DNA of 56,021 nt from an uncultured Ruminococcus sp. (GCA_902778145.1 CACYWW010000008.1:1-56021); one strand, 5' to 3'. Positions 1-8,735 are shown, counted from the stretch's first letter. Notes: a model not told the origin generated them from the sequence alone. Numbers and translations are program-made.

Positions 1-21
1 AACTCGTATCATAAGCGCAAT

Positions 22-70
22 AAGAAGAACGGTGTAACCCCGTTCAAACGAGATTACACCGGTTCTTCTT
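22..70 (-). terminator. Long inverted repeat, probable terminator of the leftmost gene pair
   Basis: The arms at 22-37 and 54-70 are complementary over 16 positions with one bulged base and enclose a 16-base loop. It lies 73 bases beyond the stop codon of the minus-strand acyltransferase gene. The 3' arm read on the minus strand ends in a pyrimidine-rich stretch but no long T-run follows, so termination efficiency is uncertain. Bases 71-142 hold no gene that I can support. Confidence 0.5.
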
Positions 71-142
71 AAAAAACATCCTTATGACGGTCGGGCATTA
101 TGATCAGCCTGTTCTTTTTTTGCGCGTCCGATATTCGCGCCA

Positions 143-1510
143 TTATCTTTTTTTGTCAATCCCGAGCTCCATTCCCTCGTACATCCAATCGTTCCACGGG
201 AAGTTTTTCCAGGTGTTGACGTGGTAACGGTGCATCTCCTCTACAAGCAGAAGCAGCTTTCCGACGCTCCGCCTGTCCGGTATGAAATCGTGAAATTCGC
301 CGTTGACGTAAAGGGAGAACTGCGCTGTGCTAGTCATGATGATGAGCGAATATACGGTTGTATACGGCAGATCGAAGCTGAACGGCTCGCCGAGCTTGTT
401 CCCGGTGAAATGGATCCCGGCGTGATCGACCGTCACCGTGCCTTCGCCGCACGGGACGCTCGTCTTCATCTTTTTTTCGTATTCGTGCGGCGGAAGATAT
501 CCGAGCGTCACGTGCTCCGAAAAGCTGAAGTCCGGATCCTGTCTGATCTGTTTTATCACGTTCACGCGCTCCTCCCCGACCCACTCGGACGGTGAGACGG
601 GTATCACGCACGCGCCGTTGAACGGCACGAATTCATAGCAGTCGTTGAGCGCGGCGCCGTTCCCGCAGACGGTGCACTGGATCTTGTCGCCCTCCGCGTG
701 CATCTGAAGCTCCGAGCCGCAGCGCGGGCAGCGGTAACAGATCTCGTCAAGATGCTCGCAGCTTCTGCCGTGCATCTCCCACTTTATATGATTGCTCCTG
801 CCCCATTCGTAGTCGTCGTGACGGAAAGCCTCGTTGAGCGCCGCCTCTATCTGATCGCCTGTCATTTCCTTCAGCTGTTCCTCCGTGAACAGAAGCGAAA
901 GATGCGCCTCGGTCCTGCCCTTGCGCTCCTCAAGATAATGCTTCGTGCTCGTCAGATACTGTCCGCTGAGCTTCAGAAAATACACGGGTATCCCGTAGTG
1001 CTTGAGAAACGCGCCCGACCCGGGGACGACGGGCTGGTTCGTTCCGTAGATCGAGCTCATGCCCTCCGGTGAGAAGGTGACGATGCCGCCCTGCTTTATT
1101 ATCGAATTCATCGCCTTTATGCCCACTCTGTCGTTGTTGAATATCTTTTTCGGCAGGATACGGTTGAGACGGAACACGGCGCGCAGATGCGAGCGGAAGA
1201 ATTCGCTGTAGCCGGCGACCATGTTGTATCTTCCGGGATAAACGGCTTTCATCGTATACAGATGATCGAGACGCGAGAGGTGGTTCCAGACAAGAAAGCA
1301 GGCGCCTTCGCGGTCATTGATATCCACCTCGGACGAAAAATGCGGATTGTATTTCGGCAAAAGGACCGTTGAGCCAATCAGCTTGTAAAGGAAGGTGACG
1401 GTCCTGCCGGGCTTTTTGTATTTTCTCTTTTCGAGCTTTTGCTGAAGGGTGAGCTTTTGCTTTTTGAATTTCATAGGCTCCTCGCTGTCCGGCTCTTTGA
1501 GGCGGATCAT
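143..1510 (-). CDS. PlsC-like lysophospholipid acyltransferase with zinc ribbon
   Basis: A 455-residue protein of the 1-acylglycerol-phosphate acyltransferase (PlsC) superfamily, which moves an acyl chain onto a lysophospholipid at the inner membrane. The HX4D catalytic motif is visible as NHLSRLD (about residues 76-82) and the substrate-binding block as FSPEG (about 146-150). After the acyltransferase core comes a Cys4 zinc ribbon (CYRCPRCG ... CTVCG, about 257-282) and a C-terminal domain of about 170 residues that I do not recognise. The protein is roughly twice the length of a minimal PlsC. It ends two bases before the flavoprotein gene upstream of it, so the two are one transcript. Their pairing suggests lipid modification; the acceptor cannot be told from sequence. 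Confidence 0.8.
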   Translation of the reverse strand: MIRLKEPDSEEPMKFKKQKLTLQQKLEKRKYKKPGRTVTFLYKLIGSTVLLPKYNPHFSSEVDINDREGACFLVWNHLSRLDHLYTMKAVYPGRYNMVAGYSEFFRSHLRAVFRLNRILPKKIFNNDRVGIKAMNSIIKQGGIVTFSPEGMSSIYGTNQPVVPGSGAFLKHYGIPVYFLKLSGQYLTSTKHYLEERKGRTEAHLSLLFTEEQLKEMTGDQIEAALNEAFRHDDYEWGRSNHIKWEMHGRSCEHLDEICYRCPRCGSELQMHAEGDKIQCTVCGNGAALNDCYEFVPFNGACVIPVSPSEWVGEERVNVIKQIRQDPDFSFSEHVTLGYLPPHEYEKKMKTSVPCGEGTVTVDHAGIHFTGNKLGEPFSFDLPYTTVYSLIIMTSTAQFSLYVNGEFHDFIPDRRSVGKLLLLVEEMHRYHVNTWKNFPWNDWMYEGMELGIDKKR

Positions 1511-1512
1511 GT

Positions 1513-2559
1513 TTATTTTTTGTTGAGAAAACGGTCGAAGAAGAAGCGTATGACGAAAGAGAAGCAGGTGCAGCCGACGTTGAATACGAGAAAAGCCACC
1601 GGCTTGAGGTAAAACAGGCGCTGTATCATCCGTGAAACGGCGAATTTCACGGAAAGTCCGGACGCGAAGCGCCGGATGACTCGCGGATCGTTTTCCGCGA
1701 TCGATCTCGCCGCCGCCTCGCCCGAATCGAGCCCGTATCTGAGCCCCGAGAGCGTGAACGGATCACAGGCGCCGAGCGCGTCTCCGACGAAATACACGTC
1801 GCCGATCACGGGCTTGCGTACGCCGATCGGGGTGAAGCTGCCGTACAGACCGGATGTGTCTCTCTCTATCCCGAGCCTGTCAAGAAACCCGCGGAAAAGC
1901 GCGGTGTAGTCGACCTTTTTGTCGTATACGTCGGTAAGCCCTACGTTCGTTATGCCGCGGTGAGTGCTGACCCAGCCGTATCCGTGACGTGAAACGCCGA
2001 AATGTATCCCGATCCCGTCGGGAAGCTCTGACGGAAAGATCAGCTGCATGGCTATGTTTTTGGACTTTGTTTTCTGATATCTGCTGCCGAAGCCGAGCGT
2101 ACCGTCCGCAAATACGAGCTTGTCGTAGCCGACGGTGATATTTCCGTTGAACGTAACCGTGTGCGCCTCCGCGTCGTGCGCTGTGAGGCACATCCCCTCA
2201 GCCGCCTCGATCCCACTCGCCTTTGCAAGGCGGAAAAAGGCGTCGTCGAGCTCTACGCGGTTTATGCTCCTTCCGGTATAGAGAAAACGGTTCTTTATCT
2301 TCTGCTTTTCACGGTAACGGAAGAAAAGACGGAAATCGTCGATGAACGAGTATCCGCATTCATCCGCGTCAAGCCCGTATGACGCGTACTTTTTCTTCGT
2401 CTTCCCGGTAATATATCCGGCGCAGCATTTGTCGCGCGGGAACACGTACCTTTCGGCTGTGAGCACGTCCGTGATCCCCAGACGTCTGAGGCTCAGAGCG
2501 CATGCAAGTCCGGCGGGACCCGCTCCGATTATCACGGTACCGTAGTGTTTTTTAAGCAT
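1513..2559 (-). CDS. Geranylgeranyl reductase-family FAD-dependent oxidoreductase
   Basis: A 348-residue flavoprotein. The N-terminal Rossmann fingerprint GAGPAGLACA (about residues 12-21) binds the FAD ADP moiety, and YFVGDALGACDPFTLSG (about 255-271) is the second FAD-contacting block typical of the geranylgeranyl reductase / p-hydroxybenzoate hydroxylase fold. A Cys-rich turn, PRDKCCAGYITG, sits where the family has its PxxKxCG motif. Family members saturate isoprenoid double bonds or oxidise aromatic rings; the substrate is not evident here. The C-terminal 35 residues are hydrophobic and basic, which suggests membrane association. It is the first gene of a two-gene minus-strand unit with the PlsC-like acyltransferase and is preceded by a clear sigma-A promoter. 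Confidence 0.82.
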   Translation of the reverse strand: MLKKHYGTVIIGAGPAGLACALSLRRLGITDVLTAERYVFPRDKCCAGYITGKTKKKYASYGLDADECGYSFIDDFRLFFRYREKQKIKNRFLYTGRSINRVELDDAFFRLAKASGIEAAEGMCLTAHDAEAHTVTFNGNITVGYDKLVFADGTLGFGSRYQKTKSKNIAMQLIFPSELPDGIGIHFGVSRHGYGWVSTHRGITNVGLTDVYDKKVDYTALFRGFLDRLGIERDTSGLYGSFTPIGVRKPVIGDVYFVGDALGACDPFTLSGLRYGLDSGEAAARSIAENDPRVIRRFASGLSVKFAVSRMIQRLFYLKPVAFLVFNVGCTCFSFVIRFFFDRFLNKK

Positions 2560-2588
2560 ATAAAGCCTCTGAAACTTCCTTTTCGGCC

Positions 2589-2617
2589 ATTATATCATAT
2601 AAACGGGAACTTTTCAA
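2589..2617 (-). promoter_or_regulatory. Sigma-A promoter for the flavoprotein-acyltransferase unit
   Basis: On the minus strand a -35 box TTGAAA (2612-2617) and a -10 box TATAAT (2589-2594) are separated by exactly 17 bases. The predicted transcription start lies about 23 bases before the start codon at 2559. It is back to back with the plus-strand promoter at 2677-2705. Confidence 0.8.
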
Positions 2618-2676
2618 GTATCGCGGCAAAATTTGATGCAATGTGACAAAAAATGTGAAAACTCACAGAAAATCTG

Positions 2677-2705
2677 TTGACTTTAGGCGCGCGATATAAT
2701 ATAAT
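2677..2705 (+). promoter_or_regulatory. Sigma-A promoter for the SPFH gene
   Basis: The -35 box TTGACT (2677-2682) and -10 box TATAAT (2700-2705) are 17 bases apart. An overlapping TATAAT at 2695-2700 has only a 12-base spacer and is less likely to be used. An AGGAGG ribosome site at 2733-2738 lies 6 bases before the ATG at 2745. Confidence 0.8.
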
Positions 2706-2744
2706 GAATCGAATAAAGGTGAAATACCTGTTAGGAGGCTGTAT

Positions 2745-4118
2745 ATGGCAGAGATCACTTCGGTCATCAAATATGAAGGTGACAACAGTACCATCGTTTA
2801 CAAGTTTGAGAAAGAAGACTTCAACACGCTGACCCAGCTTATCGTACACGAAAATCAGGAGGCGCTGTTCTTCATGAACGGTCAGGCGCTCGATCTTTTC
2901 GGACCGGGCAGACACACGCTCGAAACTCAGAACATCCCCCTGCTCGGCAAGATGATAAAGGGCGTTACCGGCGGCGTGACGCCGTTCCACTGCGAGGTCT
3001 ATTTCATCAATAAGACAGTCGTCATGGACTTCAACTGGGGACTTCCCAACAGAGTCGGCGTCGTGGAGAAACGCCACGGCTATCCGTTCACGATCGGCGC
3101 GCGCGGCACCGTCAGGATGTCCGTTTCGGATTCGAGAAAGATGCTCGTCAAGCTCGTCGGCACGATGAACGGACTGACACTCAGCGGACAGAACAGCTTG
3201 AACGCCAGATCCGTTGAGGATTATTTCCGTGAGAATATCGTTACGAAGGTCGGCTCGAGGCTTCCCGATTACATAGACGAATCCGTAGATATGCTCCAGC
3301 TGACGACGTACGACGAGCGCTTCGGAAAGTCCATCCTTGAAGAGATCAGACCCGATTTCGACGATTTCGGATTCGATATAAAGAATTTCTTCCTGCACCT
3401 CGATCCTCCGCCCGCAAACGATCCGTATTTCAGAAAGCTCGTTGAGATCCAGGCGACGGAAGGCGACAGCGAACACATCGCACAGCGCAGACGCGTCCTC
3501 ATCGAGGAAGAGGAGAGCAAGACGGAGAAGAGAAGACGTGAGGCTGAAAGAGAACTGATCGACGCTCAGATCGCGGCTCAGAAAACGAAGCTCGCCGGCT
3601 TCGCCGAGGCTGAGGTCATGCAGGCTCAGGGCTTCAACAAGAAAGACGTATTCGAGCTCGAAAAACAGAAGGCGTGGGCTGAAGGCGTCGGCAGCATGGG
3701 CGCCAACGGCGGTGGCGGCGGCGGTATCGTCGGCGACATGGCGGGCATCGGCGTCGGTATGGCGGCGGCAGGCATGCTCGGCTCGCAGATGGGAGGTCTC
3801 TTCGGTCAGATGAACGGAGGACAGGCGCCCGCACAGCCTCAGACGCAGGCTCCCAGACAGCCCGAGGCTCACGCGAAGAAGGTCTGCCCGAAATGCGGCG
3901 CGGAGCTTCCCGAGACCGCAAAATTCTGCTTCGAATGCGGTGAAAAATTCGAGACTCTCTCTGAGAACGAGATCATATGCCCGCACTGCGGAAAGAAGAC
4001 TCACAAGGGAAAATTCTGCATGGAATGCGGCGAACCGCTTGTAAGAAAATGCCCGAAGTGCGGTACCGAGGTCCCGCCGAACGGCAAATTCTGCCTTGAA
4101 TGCGGTGAAAAGCTCTGA
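2745..4118 (+). CDS. SPFH-domain protein with three C-terminal zinc ribbons
   Basis: A 457-residue protein of the SPFH / 'virion core protein' type. Residues about 1-235 form the SPFH (band 7-like) region. Residues about 245-300 are charged and predicted to be coiled coil (EEEESKTEKRRREAERE). A Gly/Met-rich segment follows (about 320-350), then a Pro/Gln-rich linker. The C-terminus has three successive Cys4 ribbons of the form CPKCG...KFCFECG, CPHCG...KFCMECG and CPKCG...KFCLECG (about 378-455). SPFH proteins oligomerise on membranes; the zinc ribbons probably mediate protein contacts. No signal peptide is present. The gene has its own promoter and is followed 18 bases later by a membrane-protein gene that is probably its partner. 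A second protein with the same GKFCxECGE ending is encoded at 26730-27818. Confidence 0.85.
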   Translation: MAEITSVIKYEGDNSTIVYKFEKEDFNTLTQLIVHENQEALFFMNGQALDLFGPGRHTLETQNIPLLGKMIKGVTGGVTPFHCEVYFINKTVVMDFNWGLPNRVGVVEKRHGYPFTIGARGTVRMSVSDSRKMLVKLVGTMNGLTLSGQNSLNARSVEDYFRENIVTKVGSRLPDYIDESVDMLQLTTYDERFGKSILEEIRPDFDDFGFDIKNFFLHLDPPPANDPYFRKLVEIQATEGDSEHIAQRRRVLIEEEESKTEKRRREAERELIDAQIAAQKTKLAGFAEAEVMQAQGFNKKDVFELEKQKAWAEGVGSMGANGGGGGGIVGDMAGIGVGMAAAGMLGSQMGGLFGQMNGGQAPAQPQTQAPRQPEAHAKKVCPKCGAELPETAKFCFECGEKFETLSENEIICPHCGKKTHKGKFCMECGEPLVRKCPKCGTEVPPNGKFCLECGEKL

Positions 4119-4136
4119 TAACGGAGGTAAATTGAA

Positions 4137-4838
4137 ATGAAAAAATTGTTCGGTCTTTATTCCCTCGGCTGGCTCGTCATGCTCGGCCTGTTCAACGTGA
4201 TAGTTTTCGTCACCCCGTCCGAATACAACGGCGTAAGCAAATTCTCGCCCCTGTTCTGGATCGGATACGCGTTCATAACGCTGTGCTTCGTGATACAGCT
4301 GGCGTGCACGCTTCTCGCCTTCAGAAAAAATTCTCTGCAGAATCTGTTTTATAACATCCCGCTTATACGCGTCAGCGTGTCGTCGCTTTTCGTGACGTTC
4401 ATCGCCGGCTGCGTATGCATGTCGATCATACCGATACCCGTGTGGGTCGGCATAATCGTCTGCGCGATAGCGCTCGCCTTCACCGTCATAGCCCTGCTCA
4501 AGGCTCTCGCCCTGTCCTCGGTGGTGTCCGGCGTGGATGAAAAAGTCAAGGTCAAAACCGCGTTCGTCAAATTCATAACCGCCGACGCCGAGTCGCTTTC
4601 CTCCTACGCGAAGGATCCGAAGGCGAAGGAGCTCTGCGGCAAGGTATTTGAGGCGCTGAAATACAGTGATCCCGTCTCCGCTCCGGAGCTCAACGGTGTT
4701 GAGCAGGCGATCAGTGAAAGATTTTCCGCCTTCTCCGGCGCCGTCCGCACGGGCGACACCGAGCAGGCCGAAAAGATCTCCGCAGACCTTCTCTCGCTCA
4801 TAAAAGAGCGCGCCGCGAAGTGCAAGGCTCTCAAGTGA
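4137..4838 (+). CDS. Four-helix membrane protein, partner of the SPFH protein
   Basis: A 233-residue protein with about four hydrophobic segments (residues about 9-26, 39-62, 77-97 and 101-122) followed by a soluble, charged C-terminal half of about 110 residues rich in Ala, Ser and Glu. I do not recognise a named domain. Its position 18 bases after the SPFH gene, with a GGAGG ribosome site at 4123-4127, and before a strong terminator indicates a two-gene operon, so the likely role is as membrane anchor or partner for the SPFH assembly. That role is inferred from position only. Confidence 0.65.
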   Translation: MKKLFGLYSLGWLVMLGLFNVIVFVTPSEYNGVSKFSPLFWIGYAFITLCFVIQLACTLLAFRKNSLQNLFYNIPLIRVSVSSLFVTFIAGCVCMSIIPIPVWVGIIVCAIALAFTVIALLKALALSSVVSGVDEKVKVKTAFVKFITADAESLSSYAKDPKAKELCGKVFEALKYSDPVSAPELNGVEQAISERFSAFSGAVRTGDTEQAEKISADLLSLIKERAAKCKALK

Positions 4839-4941
4839 TATTCAATGACATTTGATCATGGCTGTACTTAAGTTTAAAATACAACGATATAAACCGGAAC
4901 ATAGAGCTTATGAAGCAACAGCTCTGATCGGAAAAACAAAA

Positions 4942-4976
4942 GCTCCCTGCGGCTTCGGCCGCGGGGAGCCCTTTTT
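4942..4976. terminator. Bidirectional terminator between convergent genes
   Basis: A 12-base-pair GC-rich stem (4942-4953 with 4958-4969, one G-T pair) is capped by a TTCG tetraloop. It is flanked by an A-run on the left and CTTTTTAT on the right, so it can stop transcripts from both the SPFH operon and the converging dockerin operon. Confidence 0.88.
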
Positions 4977-4984
4977 ATACATGT

Positions 4985-6214
4985 TTACGGATTGTAAGGC
5001 TTATCCGAGATCACATCGTCCGCGCCGCTTACAAAGCGGAACAGGATGACGACGTCCTTGTTGTTGACCTTTCCGTCTCCGTTCGGATCGAGCGCGGGGA
5101 CATTATAGCTGCCCTCGATACCGTTGACGTAGTTGAACAAGGTGACGACGTCCTTGTTGTTCACGGCGCCGTCTCCGTTTATATCGCCGGGCGTGAACGA
5201 CGCCTTGACGGTTATCTCAAAGGAGCACGTTTTCCCGTTCGCGAGGGAAGCGGTCACCGTCGCCTTGCCGGCAGATCTGCCGGTCACTTTGCCGTCTGAG
5301 CCGACCGTCGCTACGGAGCTGTCGCTGCTTTCCCAGGTGAGACCGGTGAAAACAGGACCGACGCCGCTGCTCGTGCCGAGACCGGTCGTCGCCTGTACTG
5401 TCGCGATCGCCTGCGCTTCGACCGTCTCACCGACTCCGACCTCGCTCTCGCATTCGGCGGAAAGCGCGGTCACGTAATCGAGCTTGACAAGCGTTTTCTG
5501 CATGACAGTGCCGCCTATGCCCGCTGCGCTCGCGTTATGTGCGCCTGACACGCTCATCTGATTGCAGACAGTCATCCTGTAACGCGCGTTCTCGTTGTAG
5601 AAGCCTGCCAGACCTATGTATTTCATGTTCGGGTTTATCATGGAGGTGTAGTGTCCGGTGACGGCGCCGGATGTATTGTTCACCCAGTCGCTCTTTTCGT
5701 CATACCACTGATCGATACCGGCGAGTATGGCGCTCACTGCAGGCCTTGAGAAGTTCCAGGCTATGTTCTCCGCGTTCGTGCTCACGCCGTGACCGTTGTA
5801 GTTCCATTTGCCCTTCGATCCGTCGGCAAGTCTGCCGTGTCCGAGATATATCGAGCTTTCCACCGCGCGCATCGCGGCGATCTGTTCTATCGCCTGTGAC
5901 CATTTGATCGGCACGTAGTCTGCCTCGGTCAGATTCTTCGATCTGTTGCCGGGGTACGGCACACCTTCGGTGCAGGCTTCTTTTCTTATCTCGTTGATCC
6001 TTGAAAGGATCGTTTCCTTCGCCGCCTCGTCTATCGGAACGAACGTGCCTTCTATGCCTACGACAACCTCATTGTCGCCGGGCGCGTCCGTATCGTCGCC
6101 TTCACGGACGGTTATAGCCGGATCCCCGGCGAACACGCCGGATCTTGCGGCAGGGATAATGAACAGTACCGTGAGCAGCGCGGACACGATCTTCAATATT
6201 ATTGTTTTTCTCAT
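4985..6214 (-). CDS. Secreted CAP-domain protein with BIG2 domain and type I dockerin
   Basis: A 409-residue exported protein. A signal peptide covers residues 1 to about 29. A CAP/SCP-like domain follows (about 65-225) with conserved elements GHGRLADGS and GHYTSMINP. Residues about 245-335 resemble a bacterial Ig-like BIG2 domain (WESSDSSVATV, GKATVTA). The end (about 342-400) is a type I dockerin with two calcium-loop repeats, DINGDGAVNNKDVV and DPNGDGKVNNKDVV. Dockerins bind cohesins on scaffoldins or the cell surface; no cohesin is seen in this window. The gene starts 9 bases after the stop of the EEP-type lipoprotein gene, so the two are co-transcribed. CAP domains have varied extracellular functions and no activity can be assigned. 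Confidence 0.88.
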   Translation of the reverse strand: MRKTIILKIVSALLTVLFIIPAARSGVFAGDPAITVREGDDTDAPGDNEVVVGIEGTFVPIDEAAKETILSRINEIRKEACTEGVPYPGNRSKNLTEADYVPIKWSQAIEQIAAMRAVESSIYLGHGRLADGSKGKWNYNGHGVSTNAENIAWNFSRPAVSAILAGIDQWYDEKSDWVNNTSGAVTGHYTSMINPNMKYIGLAGFYNENARYRMTVCNQMSVSGAHNASAAGIGGTVMQKTLVKLDYVTALSAECESEVGVGETVEAQAIATVQATTGLGTSSGVGPVFTGLTWESSDSSVATVGSDGKVTGRSAGKATVTASLANGKTCSFEITVKASFTPGDINGDGAVNNKDVVTLFNYVNGIEGSYNVPALDPNGDGKVNNKDVVILFRFVSGADDVISDKPYNP

Positions 6215-6223
6215 ATCTGCCGC

Positions 6224-8080
6224 TTATTTTTTAAAATCGAATTTTGTGAATACCGGCAGATGGTCGGATATCTCCATCCCGTCCTGTGCAATGAGGAATG
6301 TTTCGTATGAAAGCGGGACCGTGCTGTTCGGCTCATAGAAAACGTAGTCGATGGGCTCACGTGTCGGTTCATACGACGTGCTGTTTTTGTTGTAGTATTT
6401 CGTCATTGTCGCGGTGTGCTCCGCGTCAACGGTCTTCGGAGCGTTGAGGCGCGTGTCCGCGAGCGCGAACTTGTATACTTTTCCGTCGGCGTCGGTCACC
6501 TCCGACGTGCCCTCGATCATCTTGATCAGCGCGTACGTCTTGTTTTTGCTCGTTGTTCTGCGGTTGTTGAGGTCGCCCGTGAGGAATACCGGCATATCGC
6601 CGAATCTCTCCGCAAACCTGATGATGACTTTGATCTGCTCCTTGCGGATGTTGTTGCCCGCGGTCGAATCGTTGTTCCCGTTGTGATCGAGATGGGTGTT
6701 CATATGGGCGAACTGCCTGCCGGTCGTTTTGTCCTTGAGTATGACCCAGGTGCAGATCCTCGGGTAATTCGCCTTGTATTCAACGTCGTCGACCGTTACG
6801 GTCGTGTATGATCCCGACTTGTCGGGCGTGGCGGACAGCCAGAAGGTGCCGCTGTCGACAAGCTCGTATTTGTCCTTACGGTAGTAGATAGGGTTCGCCT
6901 CGCCGCCCGCGCTGCGCATCTCGCCGACGCTTGCGTATGAGTCGTTGAAGACGTACGTGTCGAGCCATTTCCGCCAGTTGACGGTGACCTCCTCCATTCC
7001 CACGACGTCCGGCATCAGCTCGTCAACGAGCTTGCGGTACATTTCCGATCTTATGATAAACGGAGCGGGATTTCCGTTTTCGGTCTGTACGTTGAACTGG
7101 AGCAGCCTCAGATCGCCGTCTCCCGCGTTCTTCGGGTACGTGTCGGCGGTTATAAGCTTTTCGGCTTCGGCTTTTGTGCAGAAGCGTATCTCACCGATTG
7201 TCACGCCTTCACCGTTGGCTCCGGCGAACGCTTCCGGCGAAATGCGGAGCGTGGTTATTTTGGCGGCGTTCTTGTTGCCGGAAAAATCGAATCCGACGTA
7301 ACACCAGCCGTCGAGCGTCGGAAGCGTCGCCGTCACCTCGGTCCCGGTTATGCTCGCCGGCGCCGTCGCACCGGTCACGCCTACCATACGGTCGTGGGCT
7401 GTGTCAGCCCTGACCTTGAGCACGACGACGGGAAGCTCCGCAAGGCTGACGTTCGTCTTTCCCTGAGACTCCGCGAACTCCTTGTACGTGAAATACATGA
7501 ACGGCTTATTCGTGTTTGCCGTTTTCACGTCCTTCGTCGTGAGCTTTACTCCGTCCGCTGTCATCGCCGCCTCGCAGTAGCTGCCTCTGACGAAATACTC
7601 AGCAAGCTTCGCGTTTTCCTTGTCTGCGGCGTTTATCAGCGTGAGAGGCTCCTTCGGCTGAGGAGGCTCGGTCTCGGCGGCGGTCGTCACCGGCGCGGTC
7701 GTTTCCGGCGCGGTAGTCACAGGCGCGGTAGTCACGGGCGCCGTGGTTTCCGGCGCGGTGGTCTCGGGCTCCGCCGTTACGGTCTCTTCCGTCGCCGGCG
7801 CGGAGGTGCCGGGATCGGTCGTTTCCCCGGTTTTCGTTGTATCTTCGGTATCATGTGTATCGGCTTCTGTGTCCGTCACCGGAGCCTCTTCGGTCACCGT
7901 GTCCGTTCCGGCCGCAGTGTCTGTCGGTACGTCGGTCGCCGCAGTGTCCGCGTCTGACCCGGGCTGTGCGGCGGTCGTTTCCGGGTCCGCGCTTTTGCCT
8001 CCGCAGCCGACGAGTACGAAAGCGCACATCAGCACCGCAAGCAGCGCCGATATCACCCTCAATGTATTTCTCTTTATCAT
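6224..8080 (-). CDS. Lipoprotein with endonuclease/exonuclease/phosphatase (EEP) domain
   Basis: A 618-residue lipoprotein with signal peptide and lipobox LVGC (Cys about residue 26), then a long Thr/Pro/Glu linker containing several APVTT/APETT repeats (about 35-145) that would hold the enzyme away from the membrane. Residues about 145-300 may be a carbohydrate-binding-like beta domain. The C-terminal 290 residues are an EEP domain: LRLLQFNVQT (Asn), GMEEV (Glu), MNTHLDHNG (His), LTGDLNN (Asp/Asn) and ISDHLPVF (Asp-His) supply the expected metal and catalytic residues. Family members cleave phosphodiesters in nucleic acids or phosphoinositides; the substrate is unknown. It leads the operon with the CAP-dockerin protein and has a clear promoter. 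Confidence 0.87.
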   Translation of the reverse strand: MIKRNTLRVISALLAVLMCAFVLVGCGGKSADPETTAAQPGSDADTAATDVPTDTAAGTDTVTEEAPVTDTEADTHDTEDTTKTGETTDPGTSAPATEETVTAEPETTAPETTAPVTTAPVTTAPETTAPVTTAAETEPPQPKEPLTLINAADKENAKLAEYFVRGSYCEAAMTADGVKLTTKDVKTANTNKPFMYFTYKEFAESQGKTNVSLAELPVVVLKVRADTAHDRMVGVTGATAPASITGTEVTATLPTLDGWCYVGFDFSGNKNAAKITTLRISPEAFAGANGEGVTIGEIRFCTKAEAEKLITADTYPKNAGDGDLRLLQFNVQTENGNPAPFIIRSEMYRKLVDELMPDVVGMEEVTVNWRKWLDTYVFNDSYASVGEMRSAGGEANPIYYRKDKYELVDSGTFWLSATPDKSGSYTTVTVDDVEYKANYPRICTWVILKDKTTGRQFAHMNTHLDHNGNNDSTAGNNIRKEQIKVIIRFAERFGDMPVFLTGDLNNRRTTSKNKTYALIKMIEGTSEVTDADGKVYKFALADTRLNAPKTVDAEHTATMTKYYNKNSTSYEPTREPIDYVFYEPNSTVPLSYETFLIAQDGMEISDHLPVFTKFDFKK

Positions 8081-8112
8081 TCGGATCTCCCTTCGATATT
8101 GTTGTCATGCCG

Positions 8113-8141
8113 ATTATACCACAATGCACCGCGTTTTTCAA
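8113..8141 (-). promoter_or_regulatory. Sigma-A promoter for the EEP lipoprotein operon
   Basis: On the minus strand TTGAAA (8136-8141) and TATAAT (8113-8118) are separated by 17 bases. The predicted start is about 26 bases before the start codon at 8080. Confidence 0.8.
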
Positions 8142-8235
8142 CCCTGCTTCGATCATTTTTTCTCAAAAACAAACCGACGCGCATAATCCCGCCGTCCCCC
8201 GACTGCCTCACGGCCGTCATCCCGCAAAAGAGCTG

Positions 8236-8454
8236 AAAAGTGACGTAAAAATACACGGTTTGGTAAGCTATACTCACGCAAATAACGACGGAAAACCGGC
8301 AAGAACGGATTACGCGAACGGAATTTACGTTGAAAACGTTTACGACGATCTTGACAAAACGGTTGGAATTAAGTATAATGGAATTGTCAGGTACAGTGTA
8401 ACATATAACTTCTATCAGAACAATACGTATCAGAACTACAATTACGCTTACTAA
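8236..8454 (+). pseudogene. Rhs/YD-repeat fragment A
   Basis: The frame ending at the TAA at 8452-8454 reads as YD-repeat protein (YTHANNDGKPARTDYANG, YVENVYDDLDKTVGIKYNG), the repeat type of Rhs and polymorphic-toxin proteins. It has no start codon or ribosome site of its own. The left limit is approximate because similarity fades near the promoter of the neighbouring minus-strand operon. It is a broken piece of a former large Rhs gene. Confidence 0.7.
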
Positions 8455-8458
8455 TACT

Positions 8459-8707
8459 ACAACACATATCGAGTATTTCTACGATTCTTATGGTACGTAC
8501 GGTTTTAGTATCGATGGAACGTTCTACTACTACGTTAAGAATCTGCAGGGCGACGTAACGAAGATCAGAGACGAGAATAACAACCTGATTGCGAGCTATG
8601 TTTACGATGCGTGGGGCAAGGTGCTTAGCGTAAACGAAAACACAACAAACAATATCGGATCGCTTTGCGATGAAATAAACAGGAGAACAGGAGAACAGGA
8701 GAAATGA
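8459..8707 (+). pseudogene. Rhs/YD-repeat fragment B, fused end
   Basis: This frame, different from fragment A, reads TTHIEYFYDSYGTYGF, YVKNLQGDVTKIRDENNN and ASYVYDAWGKVLSVNEN. This is the stretch just before the usual Rhs core; the expected core (xRYRGYYYDxETGLYYLxxRYYDP) is missing and the frame runs into CDEINRRTGEQEK and stops at 8705-8707. That stop overlaps the ATG at 8704 of the following gene. The junction holds three tandem AGGAGAAC-like units (8681-8703) that would act as ribosome sites. Confidence 0.75.
8465..8585 (+). repeat. Rhs homology tract, copy 1
   Basis: This 121-base stretch is nearly identical to 10615-10735. The first 88 bases (8465-8552 and 10615-10702) match perfectly and only four differences follow. 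Such high identity among otherwise decayed Rhs pieces suggests recent duplication or gene conversion. Confidence 0.92.
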
Positions 8708-8735
8708 AAAAATATTCATTTTTATATTTATAATA

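Noticed and set aside
2595..4004. A 469-codon minus-strand open frame opposite the SPFH gene
   Set aside because: It is the antisense of a gene with clear motifs, promoter and ribosome site; the translated product is low-complexity Arg/Leu/Val/Glu sequence.
4852..5049. A 65-codon plus-strand open frame after the membrane-protein gene
   Set aside because: It runs through a strong terminator hairpin and into the antisense of the dockerin gene, with no ribosome site.
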